Positions 8,574 through 17,033 of a DNA stretch of 64,000 bases are shown piece by piece (the first letter of the stretch is position 1; every line of letters starts with the position of its first letter). Origin of the DNA: Paraburkholderia tropica (GTDB taxonomy: Bacteria; Pseudomonadota; Gammaproteobacteria; Burkholderiales; Burkholderiaceae); NCBI RefSeq assembly GCF_900109265.1, contig NZ_FNZM01000008.1, positions 62,001 through 126,000 on the forward strand, read 5' to 3'. A model generated the notes under the pieces. It saw only the letters and a list, made by a program, of their open reading frames with translations, made no database searches and had not been told where the DNA came from. Made by a program: the position numbers and the translations under genes.

Positions 8574-10109
8574 TTACTTCTGCCCCGGATTGCGCGGGCG
8601 TAGCGGCACGAACTGCGTGTTGTCGCCGCGTCGCACGAGAATCGCCACCATCTTTTGCGGATCGAGGTGCGAAGTCGCGTCCTGGAACTGCTTCGCGTTG
8701 ACGATATCCGTATCGCCCACGCGCAGGATGATGTCGCCCTTTTGCAGACCGGCGCGCGCGGCCGGGCCGTCGACCGTATCCACGACCACGCCGCCCTTGA
8801 TCTTGAGCTGGGCGAGCTGGTCGGCGGGGATGTCGGAGACCGACATCCCCAGCGCATTCGACGGACGCGGCTTCGGCTCCGGCGCCTTCTTCGGGTCAGC
8901 CTTCGCGCCCTTGTCCGCCTGCATTTCGGCGATCGTGATCGGCAGATCGCGCGTCGCGCCCTTGCGCCAGATCGTGACGGTCGCCTTCGCGCCCGGCTTG
9001 GTGTCGCCGACCATGCGCGGCAGATCCGTCGCGGTTTCGACATTCACGCCGTTGAACTTCAGGATGATGTCGCCCGGCTGAATGCCCGCCTTGTCGGCCG
9101 GCCCGCCCGGTTCGACGCTCGACACGAGCGCGCCCTGCGCCTTCGGCAGACCAAGCGAATCGGCCACGTCCTTCGTCACTTCGCCGATCGCCACGGCGAT
9201 ACGGCCGCGCGTGACCTTGCCGCTGGTCTTGAGCTGATCGGCCACGCGCATCGCCTCGTCGATCGGAATCGCGAACGAAATGCCCATGAAGCCGCCCGTA
9301 CGGCTGTAGATCTGCGAGTTGATGCCGATCACCTCGCCCTGCATGTTGATCAGCGGACCGCCCGAGTTGCCGGGATTCACGGCCACGTCGGTCTGGATGA
9401 ACGGCAGGTAGTCGCCGGTATCGCGGCCCTTGGCGCTCACAATGCCCGCGGTCACGGTGTTTTCGAGGCCGAACGGCGAGCCGATCGCCACGACCCATTC
9501 GCCCACGCGCACCTTGTTCGAGTCGCCGACCGTCACGGCCGGCAGGTTGGTCGCCTGGATCTTCACGACGGCCACGTCGGTGCGGTCGTCCACGCCGATC
9601 AGCTTGGCCTTGAATTCGCGCTTGTCGGTAAGCGTGACGTAGATGCTGTCCGCGTCGTCCACCACGTGCGCGTTGGTCATGACGTAACCGTCGTTCGTCA
9701 TGATGAAGCCCGAGCCCACGCCGCTGCTCTGTTCCGAGTCGTTGCCGCCGTCGGGACCGGAGTCTTGATCGCCGCCGCCCTGGCCGCCGCGCGGCGACGG
9801 GCTGCCGCCTTGACCGCCTTGACCGCCTTGCCCGCCCTGCGGACCTTGCGGCAACGGAATGCCGAAGAAGCGGCGGAAGAATTCCGACATGTCGCCGTTA
9901 TCCATGCCCGGCGGCAGACCGCCACGCTGCGACAGCGTCACGTGCGTGGTCGTGCGAATGTTGACGACGGAAGGCCCCACCTTGTCCACGAGGTCGGTGA
10001 AGTCGGGCAGATTGGCGGCGGGCGCCGCCGATGCCATGTGCGGGGCGAGCGGCAGGCACGCCACCACCACCGCGGCCGCGAAGAATTTGCGCAGCGGGAA
10101 GATCGTCAT
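8574..10109 (-). CDS. mucD: Periplasmic serine protease of the DegP/DegQ/MucD family
   Basis: Periplasmic protease-chaperone that degrades misfolded envelope proteins. A signal peptide (residues 1-29, ending HMASAAPA) is followed by a trypsin-like domain with His148 (TNAHVV), Asp178 (DDRTDVAVV) and Ser249 (GNSGGPL), then two PDZ domains at about 285-375 and 410-500. An unusual Gly/Gln/Pro/Asp-rich insertion at about 88-130 lies in the loop before the catalytic histidine. It lies directly after rseB in the rpoE-rseA-rseB-mucD arrangement known from Pseudomonas algU-mucABD and from Burkholderia. The exact subfamily name (degP, degQ or mucD) is a naming choice. Confidence 0.94.
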   Translation of the reverse strand: MTIFPLRKFFAAAVVVACLPLAPHMASAAPAANLPDFTDLVDKVGPSVVNIRTTTHVTLSQRGGLPPGMDNGDMSEFFRRFFGIPLPQGPQGGQGGQGGQGGSPSPRGGQGGGDQDSGPDGGNDSEQSSGVGSGFIMTNDGYVMTNAHVVDDADSIYVTLTDKREFKAKLIGVDDRTDVAVVKIQATNLPAVTVGDSNKVRVGEWVVAIGSPFGLENTVTAGIVSAKGRDTGDYLPFIQTDVAVNPGNSGGPLINMQGEVIGINSQIYSRTGGFMGISFAIPIDEAMRVADQLKTSGKVTRGRIAVAIGEVTKDVADSLGLPKAQGALVSSVEPGGPADKAGIQPGDIILKFNGVNVETATDLPRMVGDTKPGAKATVTIWRKGATRDLPITIAEMQADKGAKADPKKAPEPKPRPSNALGMSVSDIPADQLAQLKIKGGVVVDTVDGPAARAGLQKGDIILRVGDTDIVNAKQFQDATSHLDPQKMVAILVRRGDNTQFVPLRPRNPGQK

Positions 10110-10140
10110 ATCGTAGTCAGCCCGTAGTCAGCCGCAGGAT

Positions 10141-11220
10141 TTACTTGGAAGCCTTGTATTCTATGGCAGATGCGAACTGCTGCAACGTGGCCTGGGGCAC
10201 TTCGCCGAGCAACGTAATCCAGTAATCGCCGTCGCGCTTCACCAGCACGTGCGTTGCGCCCGTGCTACCCGCGCCTTCCTTGCGGCTGTTGTGTTCGACC
10301 GGCTCGACGAAGATCGAGACCGCCGAAAGGCCGTCCGAGAACACGGCCTGATCGACCGGGATCGGCGGATCGTTCGCGTCGCGCGCGGCCATTGGACGGC
10401 GCAGTTCGCGGATCTTGCGGAAACCCGGCACGTTCTGCCCGAAATTCCAGCCTTGCGCTTCCATATCGACGCTTTGCAGCGGCGGACGCACCACGGTCCA
10501 GCCCGCGAGATTGCGCATGCCGTTCGCAATCGGCGCCTTGTCGACCGGCACGCCGATACTCACCTGCGTAAACGACAGCTGCTGGAGCACCTGGCCGTTC
10601 GACGGGTCGAGCATCTGCGAACGCAGCAGCAGACCGGTTTTCGCATCGGCCCACAGCTTGTAGGCGTAGCGATAGCCGTCTTTCGGATCGAGTTCGATGA
10701 CCTGGCTGTCGATGCCGGCCACGCGGTCGGTGCCGAGCATCTTCGGGTCGTAGACGGACAGCACTTCGCTGCCGCTCGTGGCGAGCAGCGCCGGGAAGGC
10801 GTCCTTGTTCTGGCGTTTTTCGATGACGCAGAGCTTGCGCTCAGGCACGAACGTGTAGAGGTCGTCGTTGTGGCGCAGCATCTTGCGCGGCTTGCCGTCG
10901 AGGCTTTCGAGCTGCTCGAACTCGCCGTCGCTCTTCGTGGCGTAATGCGTGACGCGCGACGACTGCACGAAATTGCCGCGCTGATACACGAAGGTGCCGA
11001 CGTAATTCTGCTGCTGCGCAGCCTGCTGAATGCGGTCGAGCCACTGCGCCGCGCTCTGGCGCGTGGCCGGGTCGACCGCAGCGGCGGCCGACGCACCCTG
11101 CGCGTGCGCGCGCGGGGCGACAGACAGAGCGGTGAACATCACGGCCGCGCAGCACAGGTATGCCGGCAACCGCCCCCAGAATGTATTGTTATTCAACCGC
11201 ACTGTCTGCATCAGACTCAC
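10141..11220 (-). CDS. rseB: Sigma-E regulatory protein RseB/MucB
   Basis: Periplasmic protein that binds the anti-sigma factor RseA and protects it from cleavage; lipid-like stress signals release it. The product is 359 residues from a GTG at 11220, or 356 from the ATG at 11211. A signal peptide (to about residue 40, ending RAHAQG) precedes the MucB/RseB N-terminal domain (WLDRIQQAAQQQNYVGTFVYQRG) and C-terminal domain (GWTVVRPPLQSVDM). The GTG overlaps the rseA stop in GTGA (11217-11220), indicating translational coupling. mucD follows 31 bases later. Confidence 0.94.
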   Translation of the reverse strand: MSLMQTVRLNNNTFWGRLPAYLCCAAVMFTALSVAPRAHAQGASAAAAVDPATRQSAAQWLDRIQQAAQQQNYVGTFVYQRGNFVQSSRVTHYATKSDGEFEQLESLDGKPRKMLRHNDDLYTFVPERKLCVIEKRQNKDAFPALLATSGSEVLSVYDPKMLGTDRVAGIDSQVIELDPKDGYRYAYKLWADAKTGLLLRSQMLDPSNGQVLQQLSFTQVSIGVPVDKAPIANGMRNLAGWTVVRPPLQSVDMEAQGWNFGQNVPGFRKIRELRRPMAARDANDPPIPVDQAVFSDGLSAVSIFVEPVEHNSRKEGAGSTGATHVLVKRDGDYWITLLGEVPQATLQQFASAIEYKASK

Positions 11221-11867
11221 TGGCCTTGCGTGGTAAGGGCCGCAGAGCGGATCAGCGGCATGGAATCCGACATGACCGGCTGCTGCGCGAACTGCTGGTG
11301 CGCTTCGAGATAAGCGTCGAGGCGCGCGTCGCGGATGATGTTGCCGTCCTGCACGGCGGCGGTTTGCACCGGCACCGCGTTCATCGCCACACGCTGCACG
11401 TTGTCGCCGACCGGCTGCATGGCCGCGATCTGCGGACCGCCGGCCATGCCGACGCCACGCATTTGCGGCACGACGATCCAGGTGAGCGTAGCAGCCGCAG
11501 CCGCCACGGCCAGTGACGGCACGACGCGGTGGCGCAACGCCAGAATGCGCGCGACGCGGCCGTCATGCGAAGCCCGCGCGGACGACGATGCGGGCAACGC
11601 CGCGGGCGCGAGCACGTGCGGCTCGGCCTCGAAGCGGGCCGCGAAGCCCGCCATGAAGGACTGGCTCGCGGCCTGGCTCATCGCCAGGTCGTCGGAGCGC
11701 AGTGCGTCGCCGATCAGGTGATACGCCGACCAGGCCTTGCGGTCCTCGTCGTCGAATCCGGAAAAAATAGCGTTCAGATGCGCGTCACCCGCCAATTCGC
11801 CGTCGGCGAAAGCGGACAGTTGCTCGCCGCGCGAGCCCGACACCGATTGCATCGAAACCGACCCCAT
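11217..11867 (-). CDS. rseA: Anti-sigma-E factor RseA/MucA
   Basis: Inner-membrane anti-sigma factor that holds RpoE at the membrane until regulated proteolysis frees it. The N-terminal region EQLSAFADGELAGDAHLNAIF is the cytoplasmic sigma-binding domain. A single hydrophobic segment (PSLAVAAAAATLTWIVV) lies near residues 114-130, with a periplasmic tail after it. Two in-frame ATGs exist, at 11879 and 11867. I chose 11867 because GGGGAG lies at suitable spacing before it, while AAGGA is only about 2 bases from the first. It is 81 bases after rpoE and overlaps rseB by four bases. Confidence 0.93.
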   Translation of the reverse strand: MGSVSMQSVSGSRGEQLSAFADGELAGDAHLNAIFSGFDDEDRKAWSAYHLIGDALRSDDLAMSQAASQSFMAGFAARFEAEPHVLAPAALPASSSARASHDGRVARILALRHRVVPSLAVAAAAATLTWIVVPQMRGVGMAGGPQIAAMQPVGDNVQRVAMNAVPVQTAAVQDGNIIRDARLDAYLEAHQQFAQQPVMSDSMPLIRSAALTTQGQ

Positions 11868-11948
11868 GATGCTCCCCATTTCCTTACAGAGCCCCGTAGT
11901 GACACACCCACTCTAGTGAATTACGTCCGTGCCCGGCGCGAGACTGGC

Positions 11949-12548
11949 TTACCAGCGCTTGCCTTCCGGTGTGTCCAGCAACGGACGCAATTTTGCCGCA
12001 ATGGCTTCGCGAGCGCGGAAAATTCTCGATCTGACGGTTCCGATCGGGCAACCCATCATTTCGGAAATTTCCTCGTAGCTCAAACCTTCTATTTCCCGAA
12101 GCGTAATGGCGGTGCGCAACTCTTCCGGTAAAACCGCCATGGCAGCATTGACCGTCTGGGCGATCTGCTTGCTCATCAACATCGATTCGGGCGTGTTGAT
12201 ATCCCTTAGTTGATCGGCGTCCGAGAAAGTTTCAGCTTCTTCAGCATCAGCTTCGGTGGAAGTGGGGGCGCGTCGTCCCTGGGTCGCAAGGTAGTTCTTC
12301 GCCGTATTGACGGCAATACGGTACAACCACGTATAGAAAGCGGATTCGCCACGAAATTGCGGCAATGCCCGGTACGCCTTGATAAAGGCGTCCTGGGCCA
12401 CGTCCTCGACCTCCGCGGGGTCCCGCACGAGGCGCGAGATCAGGCGGATGATCTTGCGATGGTACTTGGAGACCAGCAGTTCGAACGCGGCCTTGTCGCC
12501 TTTCTGCACGCGCTCGACCAGCACCTGGTCAATTTCTTTTTCGCTCAC
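11949..12548 (-). CDS. rpoE: RNA polymerase sigma factor RpoE (sigma-E/AlgU type)
   Basis: ECF sigma factor for the envelope-stress response. The 199-residue product has region 2 (FELLVSKYHRKIIRLISRLV, VEDVAQDAFIKAYRAL, FYTWLYRIAVNTAKNYL) and region 4 with a helix-turn-helix (LREIEGLSYEEISEMMGCPI, GTVRSRIFRAREAI). Translation appears to start at a GTG (12548); no strong Shine-Dalgarno sequence is visible, only an AGG directly before it, so expression may be weak or controlled. It heads the rpoE-rseA-rseB-mucD cluster, whose products form one stress-sensing circuit. Four 9-bp direct repeats lie upstream at 12615-12650. Confidence 0.96.
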   Translation of the reverse strand: MSEKEIDQVLVERVQKGDKAAFELLVSKYHRKIIRLISRLVRDPAEVEDVAQDAFIKAYRALPQFRGESAFYTWLYRIAVNTAKNYLATQGRRAPTSTEADAEEAETFSDADQLRDINTPESMLMSKQIAQTVNAAMAVLPEELRTAITLREIEGLSYEEISEMMGCPIGTVRSRIFRAREAIAAKLRPLLDTPEGKRW

Positions 12549-12589
12549 CTGAAAAATCCGTTAGCTCATGAAGTGGACGCGGGGGCACC

Positions 12590-12595
12590 ATTGTA
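12590..12595 (-). promoter_or_regulatory. Possible -10 element of rpoE
   Basis: TACAAT on the minus strand, 42 bases before the rpoE start, matches the sigma-70 -10 consensus in five of six positions. No clear TTGACA lies 16-18 bases upstream; instead 9-bp repeats cover that area. I see no sigma-E type GGAACTT element nearby. Confidence 0.35.
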
Positions 12596-12614
12596 GCGTC
12601 ACCGCCACGGCGCC

Positions 12615-12650
12615 ACGTTACGCGCGTTACAGCGGTTACAGTCGTTACAG
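12615..12650 (-). repeat. Four 9-bp direct repeats upstream of rpoE
   Basis: Read on the minus strand the units are CTGTAACGA, CTGTAACCG, CTGTAACGC and GCGTAACGT, directly adjacent. They lie just upstream of the possible -10 at 12590-12595, covering the -35 and activator region. They could be regulator binding sites or a small variable-number repeat. Confidence 0.7.
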
Positions 12651-12807
12651 CGCTCTGGCTGACCGCACGCAGAGGCAGAACAGAAACAAATGGGGACGCC
12701 GCGGCAAACGGCAAGAGAAGGCGCGAAAAGAAAGCGCGAATGGTGGTCCGATGGGCGCCGAATCCCGCTTGGCGGCGTGATCGGAGCCCTTGGTGGACCC
12801 TGGCGGT

Positions 12808-13302
12808 CTAGCGGCCCGCGGCGCTGCGCGCGGTCACGGCGAGCACGCGGAAAGTCTCGGCATCCACGGAATCGGCGGCGATCAGGAGCGTCTTGCGGCG
12901 CGCGCCCTTCTCCACCACCAGCACCAGCAGCGCCGCACCCCATTGCGAGGCGCCGATCAGGCGGCCATCCGCGAGACACGCGCCGGAACGCGCGAACGCC
13001 GCGAATCGATCCGTCCCGATTTCGATGAAAGCCGGTTGTGCGCGGCACCACGCCACAAAGCCGAGCCCGCCCGCCGCGCCCAGCGCCAAGATGGCCGGCA
13101 CTGCGCGCCACGCGCCGAGCCACGGCGCAAGCGCCGTATGAAACGCTGCGCACGCAACGAGCAATCCGAGCAGCAGCGCCGCGCGCATCGCCCAGGACGC
13201 GCGCACGGCAAGACGCGGCGTCGCTACGCGCCGCGCCGCAGAAATGTGAACGCGGCCGCCCGGATGAACCGGAGCGGCCGCGGAGTCGCGCGAGGCGATC
13301 AT
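12808..13302 (-). CDS. Small membrane protein, YgfX-like
   Basis: 164-residue protein. After a basic N-terminal region of about 38 residues there are two hydrophobic segments (WAMRAALLLGLLVACAAFHT and AVPAILALGAAGGLGFVAWC), then a soluble C-terminal part (FIEIGTDRFAAF, WGAALLVLVVEKGARRKTLL). The two-helix hairpin plus short cytoplasmic domain recalls the YgfX/CptA family, and small proteins of this kind occur between fabF and rpoE in Burkholderia. The match is by layout, not by a decisive motif. It is 50 bases after fabF on the same strand and 259 bases before rpoE. Confidence 0.6.
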   Translation of the reverse strand: MIASRDSAAAPVHPGGRVHISAARRVATPRLAVRASWAMRAALLLGLLVACAAFHTALAPWLGAWRAVPAILALGAAGGLGFVAWCRAQPAFIEIGTDRFAAFARSGACLADGRLIGASQWGAALLVLVVEKGARRKTLLIAADSVDAETFRVLAVTARSAAGR

Positions 13303-13352
13303 ATGAGTCTCAGCCGGGGCTGGCTCAAAGGCGTACAGGTATCAGGCGCCGG

Positions 13353-14594
13353 TCAGACGTGGCGCTTGAACACCAGCGTGCCGTTCGTGCCGCCGAACCC
13401 GAACGAGTTCTTCAGCGCGACGTCGATCTTCATGTCCCGCGCGGTGTTCGCGCAGTAGTCCAGGTCGCAGGCAGGATCCTGGTTGAAGATGTTGATCGTC
13501 GGCGGCGAGATCTGGTTGTGCACGGCGAGCACCGTGAACACCGACTCGAGACCGCCCGCGCCGCCCAGCAAGTGGCCGGTCATCGACTTCGTCGAATTCA
13601 CGACGATGTTCTTCGCGTGGTCGCCGAATGCGCGCTTGATCGCGGTGGTTTCCGCGAGGTCGCCGAGCGGCGTCGAGGTGCCGTGAGCGCTGAGCCAGTT
13701 CACTTCGTTGGCGTTCACACCCGCGTTCTTCATCGCCGCCAGCATGCAGCGGCGTGCGCCGTCGCCGTCTTCCAGCGGAGCGGTCATGTGATAAGCATCA
13801 CCGCTCATGCCGTAGCCGCCGATTTCCGCGTAGATCTTCGCGCCGCGTGCCTTCGCGTGTTCGTACTCTTCGAGCACCATCACGCCGGCGCCTTCGCCCA
13901 GCACGAAACCGTCGCGGTCCTTGTCCCACGGACGGCTGGCCGTCGCCGGATCGTCGTTGCGCTGCGAAAGCGCACGCGCCGCCGCGAAACCGCCGATACC
14001 GAGCGGCGAAACGGTCGATTCCGCGCCGCCCGCGATCATCACGTCGCAGTCGCCGTATTCGATCAGACGCGATGCTTCGCCGATGCAGTGCAGACCGGTC
14101 GTGCAGGCCGTCACCATCGCGAGGTTCGGGCCCTTCAGGCCGAACTTGATCGACAGATGGCCGGAGATCATGTTGATGATCGAGGCCGGCACGAAGAACG
14201 GCGAAATGCGGCGCGGGCCGCGGTTGAGCAATTCGGTTTGCGTGACTTCGATCATCGGCAGACCGCCGATACCCGAACCGACGTTCACGCCAATGCGCTC
14301 CGCGTTCGCTTCGGTGACTTCGAGGCCACTGTCCTTGAGCGCCTGCATGCCCGCAGCGATGCCGAAATGGATGAACGTATCCATATGGCGCGCTTCTTTC
14401 GCCGGCATGTAGTCTTCGACGTTGAAGTCCTTCACCTCGCCGGCAAAGCGGGTCGAGAAGTTCGTTGCGTCGAACTTCGTGATGTTGGCGATGCCGGACT
14501 TCCCGGCGACCAGATTGGCCCAGCCGTCGGCAACATTATTGCCAACAGGCGAAATCAGCCCCAGGCCTGTAACAACAACTCGACGGCGGCTCAC
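13353..14594 (-). CDS. fabF: 3-oxoacyl-ACP synthase II FabF
   Basis: Condensing enzyme that elongates acyl-ACP with malonyl-ACP, with a role in cis-vaccenate synthesis and temperature response. From a GTG at 14594 it has 413 residues, typical for FabF. It begins [17 protein letters not shown]; the active-site cysteine is in [12 protein letters not shown] near residue 165, and the catalytic histidines are in [11 protein letters not shown] near 305 and [12 protein letters not shown] near 342. The frame is open 16 codons further upstream, but the GTG has a GGGG sequence before it and matches the family start. A terminator separates it from acpP, so transcription may be reduced or restarted here. 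Confidence 0.96.
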   Translation of the reverse strand: MSRRRVVVTGLGLISPVGNNVADGWANLVAGKSGIANITKFDATNFSTRFAGEVKDFNVEDYMPAKEARHMDTFIHFGIAAGMQALKDSGLEVTEANAERIGVNVGSGIGGLPMIEVTQTELLNRGPRRISPFFVPASIINMISGHLSIKFGLKGPNLAMVTACTTGLHCIGEASRLIEYGDCDVMIAGGAESTVSPLGIGGFAAARALSQRNDDPATASRPWDKDRDGFVLGEGAGVMVLEEYEHAKARGAKIYAEIGGYGMSGDAYHMTAPLEDGDGARRCMLAAMKNAGVNANEVNWLSAHGTSTPLGDLAETTAIKRAFGDHAKNIVVNSTKSMTGHLLGGAGGLESVFTVLAVHNQISPPTINIFNQDPACDLDYCANTARDMKIDVALKNSFGFGGTNGTLVFKRHV

Positions 14595-14613
14595 GGTAAC
14601 CCCTTTTCCATAG

Positions 14614-14669
14614 ATGACAAAAACAAAAGCCACAGAGGCCACAGGAAATGCTCCTGTGAGCCCTGTGGC
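14614..14669 (-). terminator. Long imperfect terminator hairpin between acpP and fabF
   Basis: On the minus strand GCCACAGGGCTCACAGGA pairs with TCCTGTGGCCTCTGTGGC around a small loop (14629-14669, with internal mismatches) and is followed by TTTTGTTTTTG. It could lower fabF expression relative to acpP. Confidence 0.75.
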
Positions 14670-14774
14670 TAGTTGACCGGCAGATGCCCCGCAACGAGTG
14701 CGGCGGGCGTACGCGGTTTCACGGGCGTGCGTCCTCGCGGACCGGGCGCGCCCGGTCCGGAAACGAAAAGCGCC

Positions 14775-15014
14775 TTAGGCCTTGACGTTCGCGCGAGCGT
14801 AGTCGATCGCTTGCTGAACCGTCGTGATCTTCTCGGCTTCCTCATCCGGGATTTCCATGCCGAATTCGTCTTCGAGGGCCATCACGAGCTCGACGGTGTC
14901 GAGCGAGTCGGCGCCCAGATCGTTCACGAACGAAGCTTCGTTCTTGATTTCAGCTTCGGCGACGCCCAGTTGCTCGGCGACGATCTTCTTGACGCGCTGT
15001 TCGATGTTGTCCAT
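14775..15014 (-). CDS. acpP: Acyl carrier protein AcpP
   Basis: Carrier of growing fatty acyl chains. The 79-residue acidic helical protein contains the DSLDTVEL motif; the serine receives 4'-phosphopantetheine from AcpS (encoded at 696-1118). A strong Shine-Dalgarno sequence, TTGGAGGGG, precedes the ATG. A separate promoter appears to lie in the 169-base gap after fabG, and a terminator follows, so acpP is probably also made as a short abundant transcript, as expected for one of the most abundant proteins of the cell. Confidence 0.98.
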
Positions 15015-15060
15015 TACCCCTCCAAGGGAAAAAAGTTAGCTCATGAATGCGAGTGCGCGC

Positions 15061-15080
15061 ATTTTATCAGGTTTGACCTG
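15061..15080 (-). promoter_or_regulatory. Candidate acpP promoter -10 with an inverted repeat
   Basis: TAAAAT on the minus strand (15061-15066) is a good -10 hexamer, 47 bases before acpP. Directly upstream, in the spacer, is the inverted repeat CAGGT-N3-ACCTG (15068-15080), which could be an operator. The -35 region is not a clear match. Confidence 0.45.
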
Positions 15081-15183
15081 GCAGAAAAGCGGCGCTCAAG
15101 GTTCCGGGAACGGCTATCCGCGACGGTGTCCGAACGGGTGATCTCGCCGGACGCATCAAGGCGCGGATAGTACCTGAATCCGG

Positions 15184-15933
15184 TTAAGACATATACATGC
15201 CGCCGTTGACGTGCAGCGTCGTGCCCGTCACGTAGCCCGCCTGCGGCGACGCCAGGAAAACGACCGCGTGCGCGATGTCTTCCGGGCTGCCCAGACGGCC
15301 CAGCGGAATCTGCTGCTTGAGCGCGGCTTGCTGCTCGGCCGGCAGATCCTTGGTCATGTCGGTATCGATGAAGCCCGGCGCCACGCAGTTGACCGTGATG
15401 CCGCGGCTGCCGATTTCGCGCGCGAGCGCACGGGTCATGCCCGCGACGCCGGCCTTGGCCGCCGCGTAGTTGGCCTGACCCGGGTTGCCCGACGAGCCGA
15501 CCACCGACGTGATATTGATGATACGGCCCGTGCGCGCCTTCATCATCGGGCGCAGCACGGCGCGCGAGAGGCGGAACACGGCCTTCAGGTTCGTGTCGAT
15601 CACCGAATCCCACTCGTCGTCTTTCATGCGCATCGCGAGGTTGTCCTGCGTGATGCCTGCATTGTTGACGAGGATCGCGAGACCGCCAAATTCCTTCACG
15701 GTGGCGTCGATGAGCGCTTCGGCCGCAGCCTGGTCGTTGACGTTGAGCACCGCGCCGCGGCCCTTCAGGCCCGCTTCCGCGAATGCCGCCGTGATCGCCT
15801 GCGCGCCGCTTTCGCTGGTCGCCGTGCCGATCACCGTCGCGCCCTGGCGCGCCAGTTCGAGCGCAATCGCCCGGCCGATGCCGCGCGAGGCGCCGGTCAC
15901 GATTGCGGCCTGATTGTCGAGAGTCTTTTCCAT
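15184..15933 (-). CDS. fabG: 3-oxoacyl-ACP reductase FabG
   Basis: NADPH-dependent reductase of beta-ketoacyl-ACP in type II fatty-acid synthesis. The 249 residues match the family. The short-chain dehydrogenase layout is complete: the cofactor motif TGASRGIGRAIA at about 14-25, NNAGIT near 91, the catalytic serine in ITSVVGSSGNPGQ near 143, and YAAAKAG holding Tyr and Lys near 156-160. The end YVTGTTLHVNGGMYMS is typical of FabG. It lies 46 bases after fabD and 169 bases before acpP. Confidence 0.97.
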   Translation of the reverse strand: MEKTLDNQAAIVTGASRGIGRAIALELARQGATVIGTATSESGAQAITAAFAEAGLKGRGAVLNVNDQAAAEALIDATVKEFGGLAILVNNAGITQDNLAMRMKDDEWDSVIDTNLKAVFRLSRAVLRPMMKARTGRIINITSVVGSSGNPGQANYAAAKAGVAGMTRALAREIGSRGITVNCVAPGFIDTDMTKDLPAEQQAALKQQIPLGRLGSPEDIAHAVVFLASPQAGYVTGTTLHVNGGMYMS

Positions 15934-15979
15934 CGTTCGAATCCGTTACTGATTGCGTTGAGTCGCCCGGTCAGGCGGA

Positions 15980-16918
15980 TCAGCCCTTGACGAGCGCGAG
16001 CGTTTCTTCGAGCGACTTCGGATCGGCCACCGAGGCGCCGACCAGTTCGCCGTCGATACGCTTCGTGAGGCCCGCGAGCACCTTGCCCGGACCGCATTCG
16101 ATCACGTGCGTGGCGCCCTGCGCGCCGATCGCCTTGACGCACTCGACCCAGCGCACCGGACCGGCGGCCTGACGCACCAGCGCGTCGCGGATCTTCGCCG
16201 GATCGGTTTCGAAGGCCACGTCGATGTTGTTCACCACCGGAATCAGCGGCGCGTTCAGCGTGACGCTCGCGAGGTAGTCGCGCAGCTGGTCCGAAGCGGG
16301 CTTGAGCAGCGACGAGTGGAACGGCGCCGACACCGGCAGCGACAGCGCGCGCTTGGCGCCCTTCGCCTTGGCGATTTCGCAGGCCTTTTCGACCGCGGCC
16401 TTGTGGCCCGCGATCACGACTTGCGCCGGCGCGTTGAAATTCACGGCTTCGACCACGCCGCCGCTCGCAGCAGCGGCTTCGGTGCAAACGGCGCGCACGG
16501 TGTCGTCGTCGAGACCGAGCACGGCGGCCATGCCGCCTTCGCCCACCGGCACGGCGTTTTGCATCGCCTGCGCGCGAAAGCGCACGAGCGGCACAGCGTC
16601 GCGGAACGCCAGCACGCCGGCGGCGACGAGCGCCGTGTATTCGCCGAGGCTGTGGCCCGCGACGATCGCCGGCGCCGGGCCGCCCGCCTGTTGCCACGCG
16701 CGATAGACGGCGTAGGCGGCGGTGAGCATGACCGGCTGCGTGTTGGTGGTGAGGTTGAGTTCTTCTGCCGGACCTTCGGCGATCAGCTTGCCGATGTCCT
16801 GATTGAGCGCGTCGGAGGCTTCCTGCAGCGTTTCGCGCACGACGGCGCTATCGGCGAAGGCGTCGAGCATGCCAACGGCCTGCGAACCTTGACCCGGAAA
16901 AACGAATGCGAATTTCAT
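15980..16918 (-). CDS. fabD: Malonyl-CoA:ACP transacylase FabD
   Basis: Moves malonyl groups from CoA to ACP. The 312 residues include the start MKFAFVFPGQGSQAVGML, the nucleophile elbow GHSLGEYTALV (Ser near residue 91), and the conserved histidine in PVSAPFHSSLLKPA near residue 200. It lies 115 bases downstream of fabH and 46 bases upstream of fabG within the plsX-fabH-fabD-fabG-acpP order shared by many proteobacteria. Confidence 0.97.
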   Translation of the reverse strand: MKFAFVFPGQGSQAVGMLDAFADSAVVRETLQEASDALNQDIGKLIAEGPAEELNLTTNTQPVMLTAAYAVYRAWQQAGGPAPAIVAGHSLGEYTALVAAGVLAFRDAVPLVRFRAQAMQNAVPVGEGGMAAVLGLDDDTVRAVCTEAAAASGGVVEAVNFNAPAQVVIAGHKAAVEKACEIAKAKGAKRALSLPVSAPFHSSLLKPASDQLRDYLASVTLNAPLIPVVNNIDVAFETDPAKIRDALVRQAAGPVRWVECVKAIGAQGATHVIECGPGKVLAGLTKRIDGELVGASVADPKSLEETLALVKG

Positions 16919-17033
16919 GAGATCCTCAAAATTCGGTCAAAACGGAGAGGCGATGCGCTCGGATGGACCGCGACGGACCGCACGCGTGGTGCGTGCGGCT
17001 GGGTGCGGGAGCGCGAAAGCCCACTCGCGAAAG

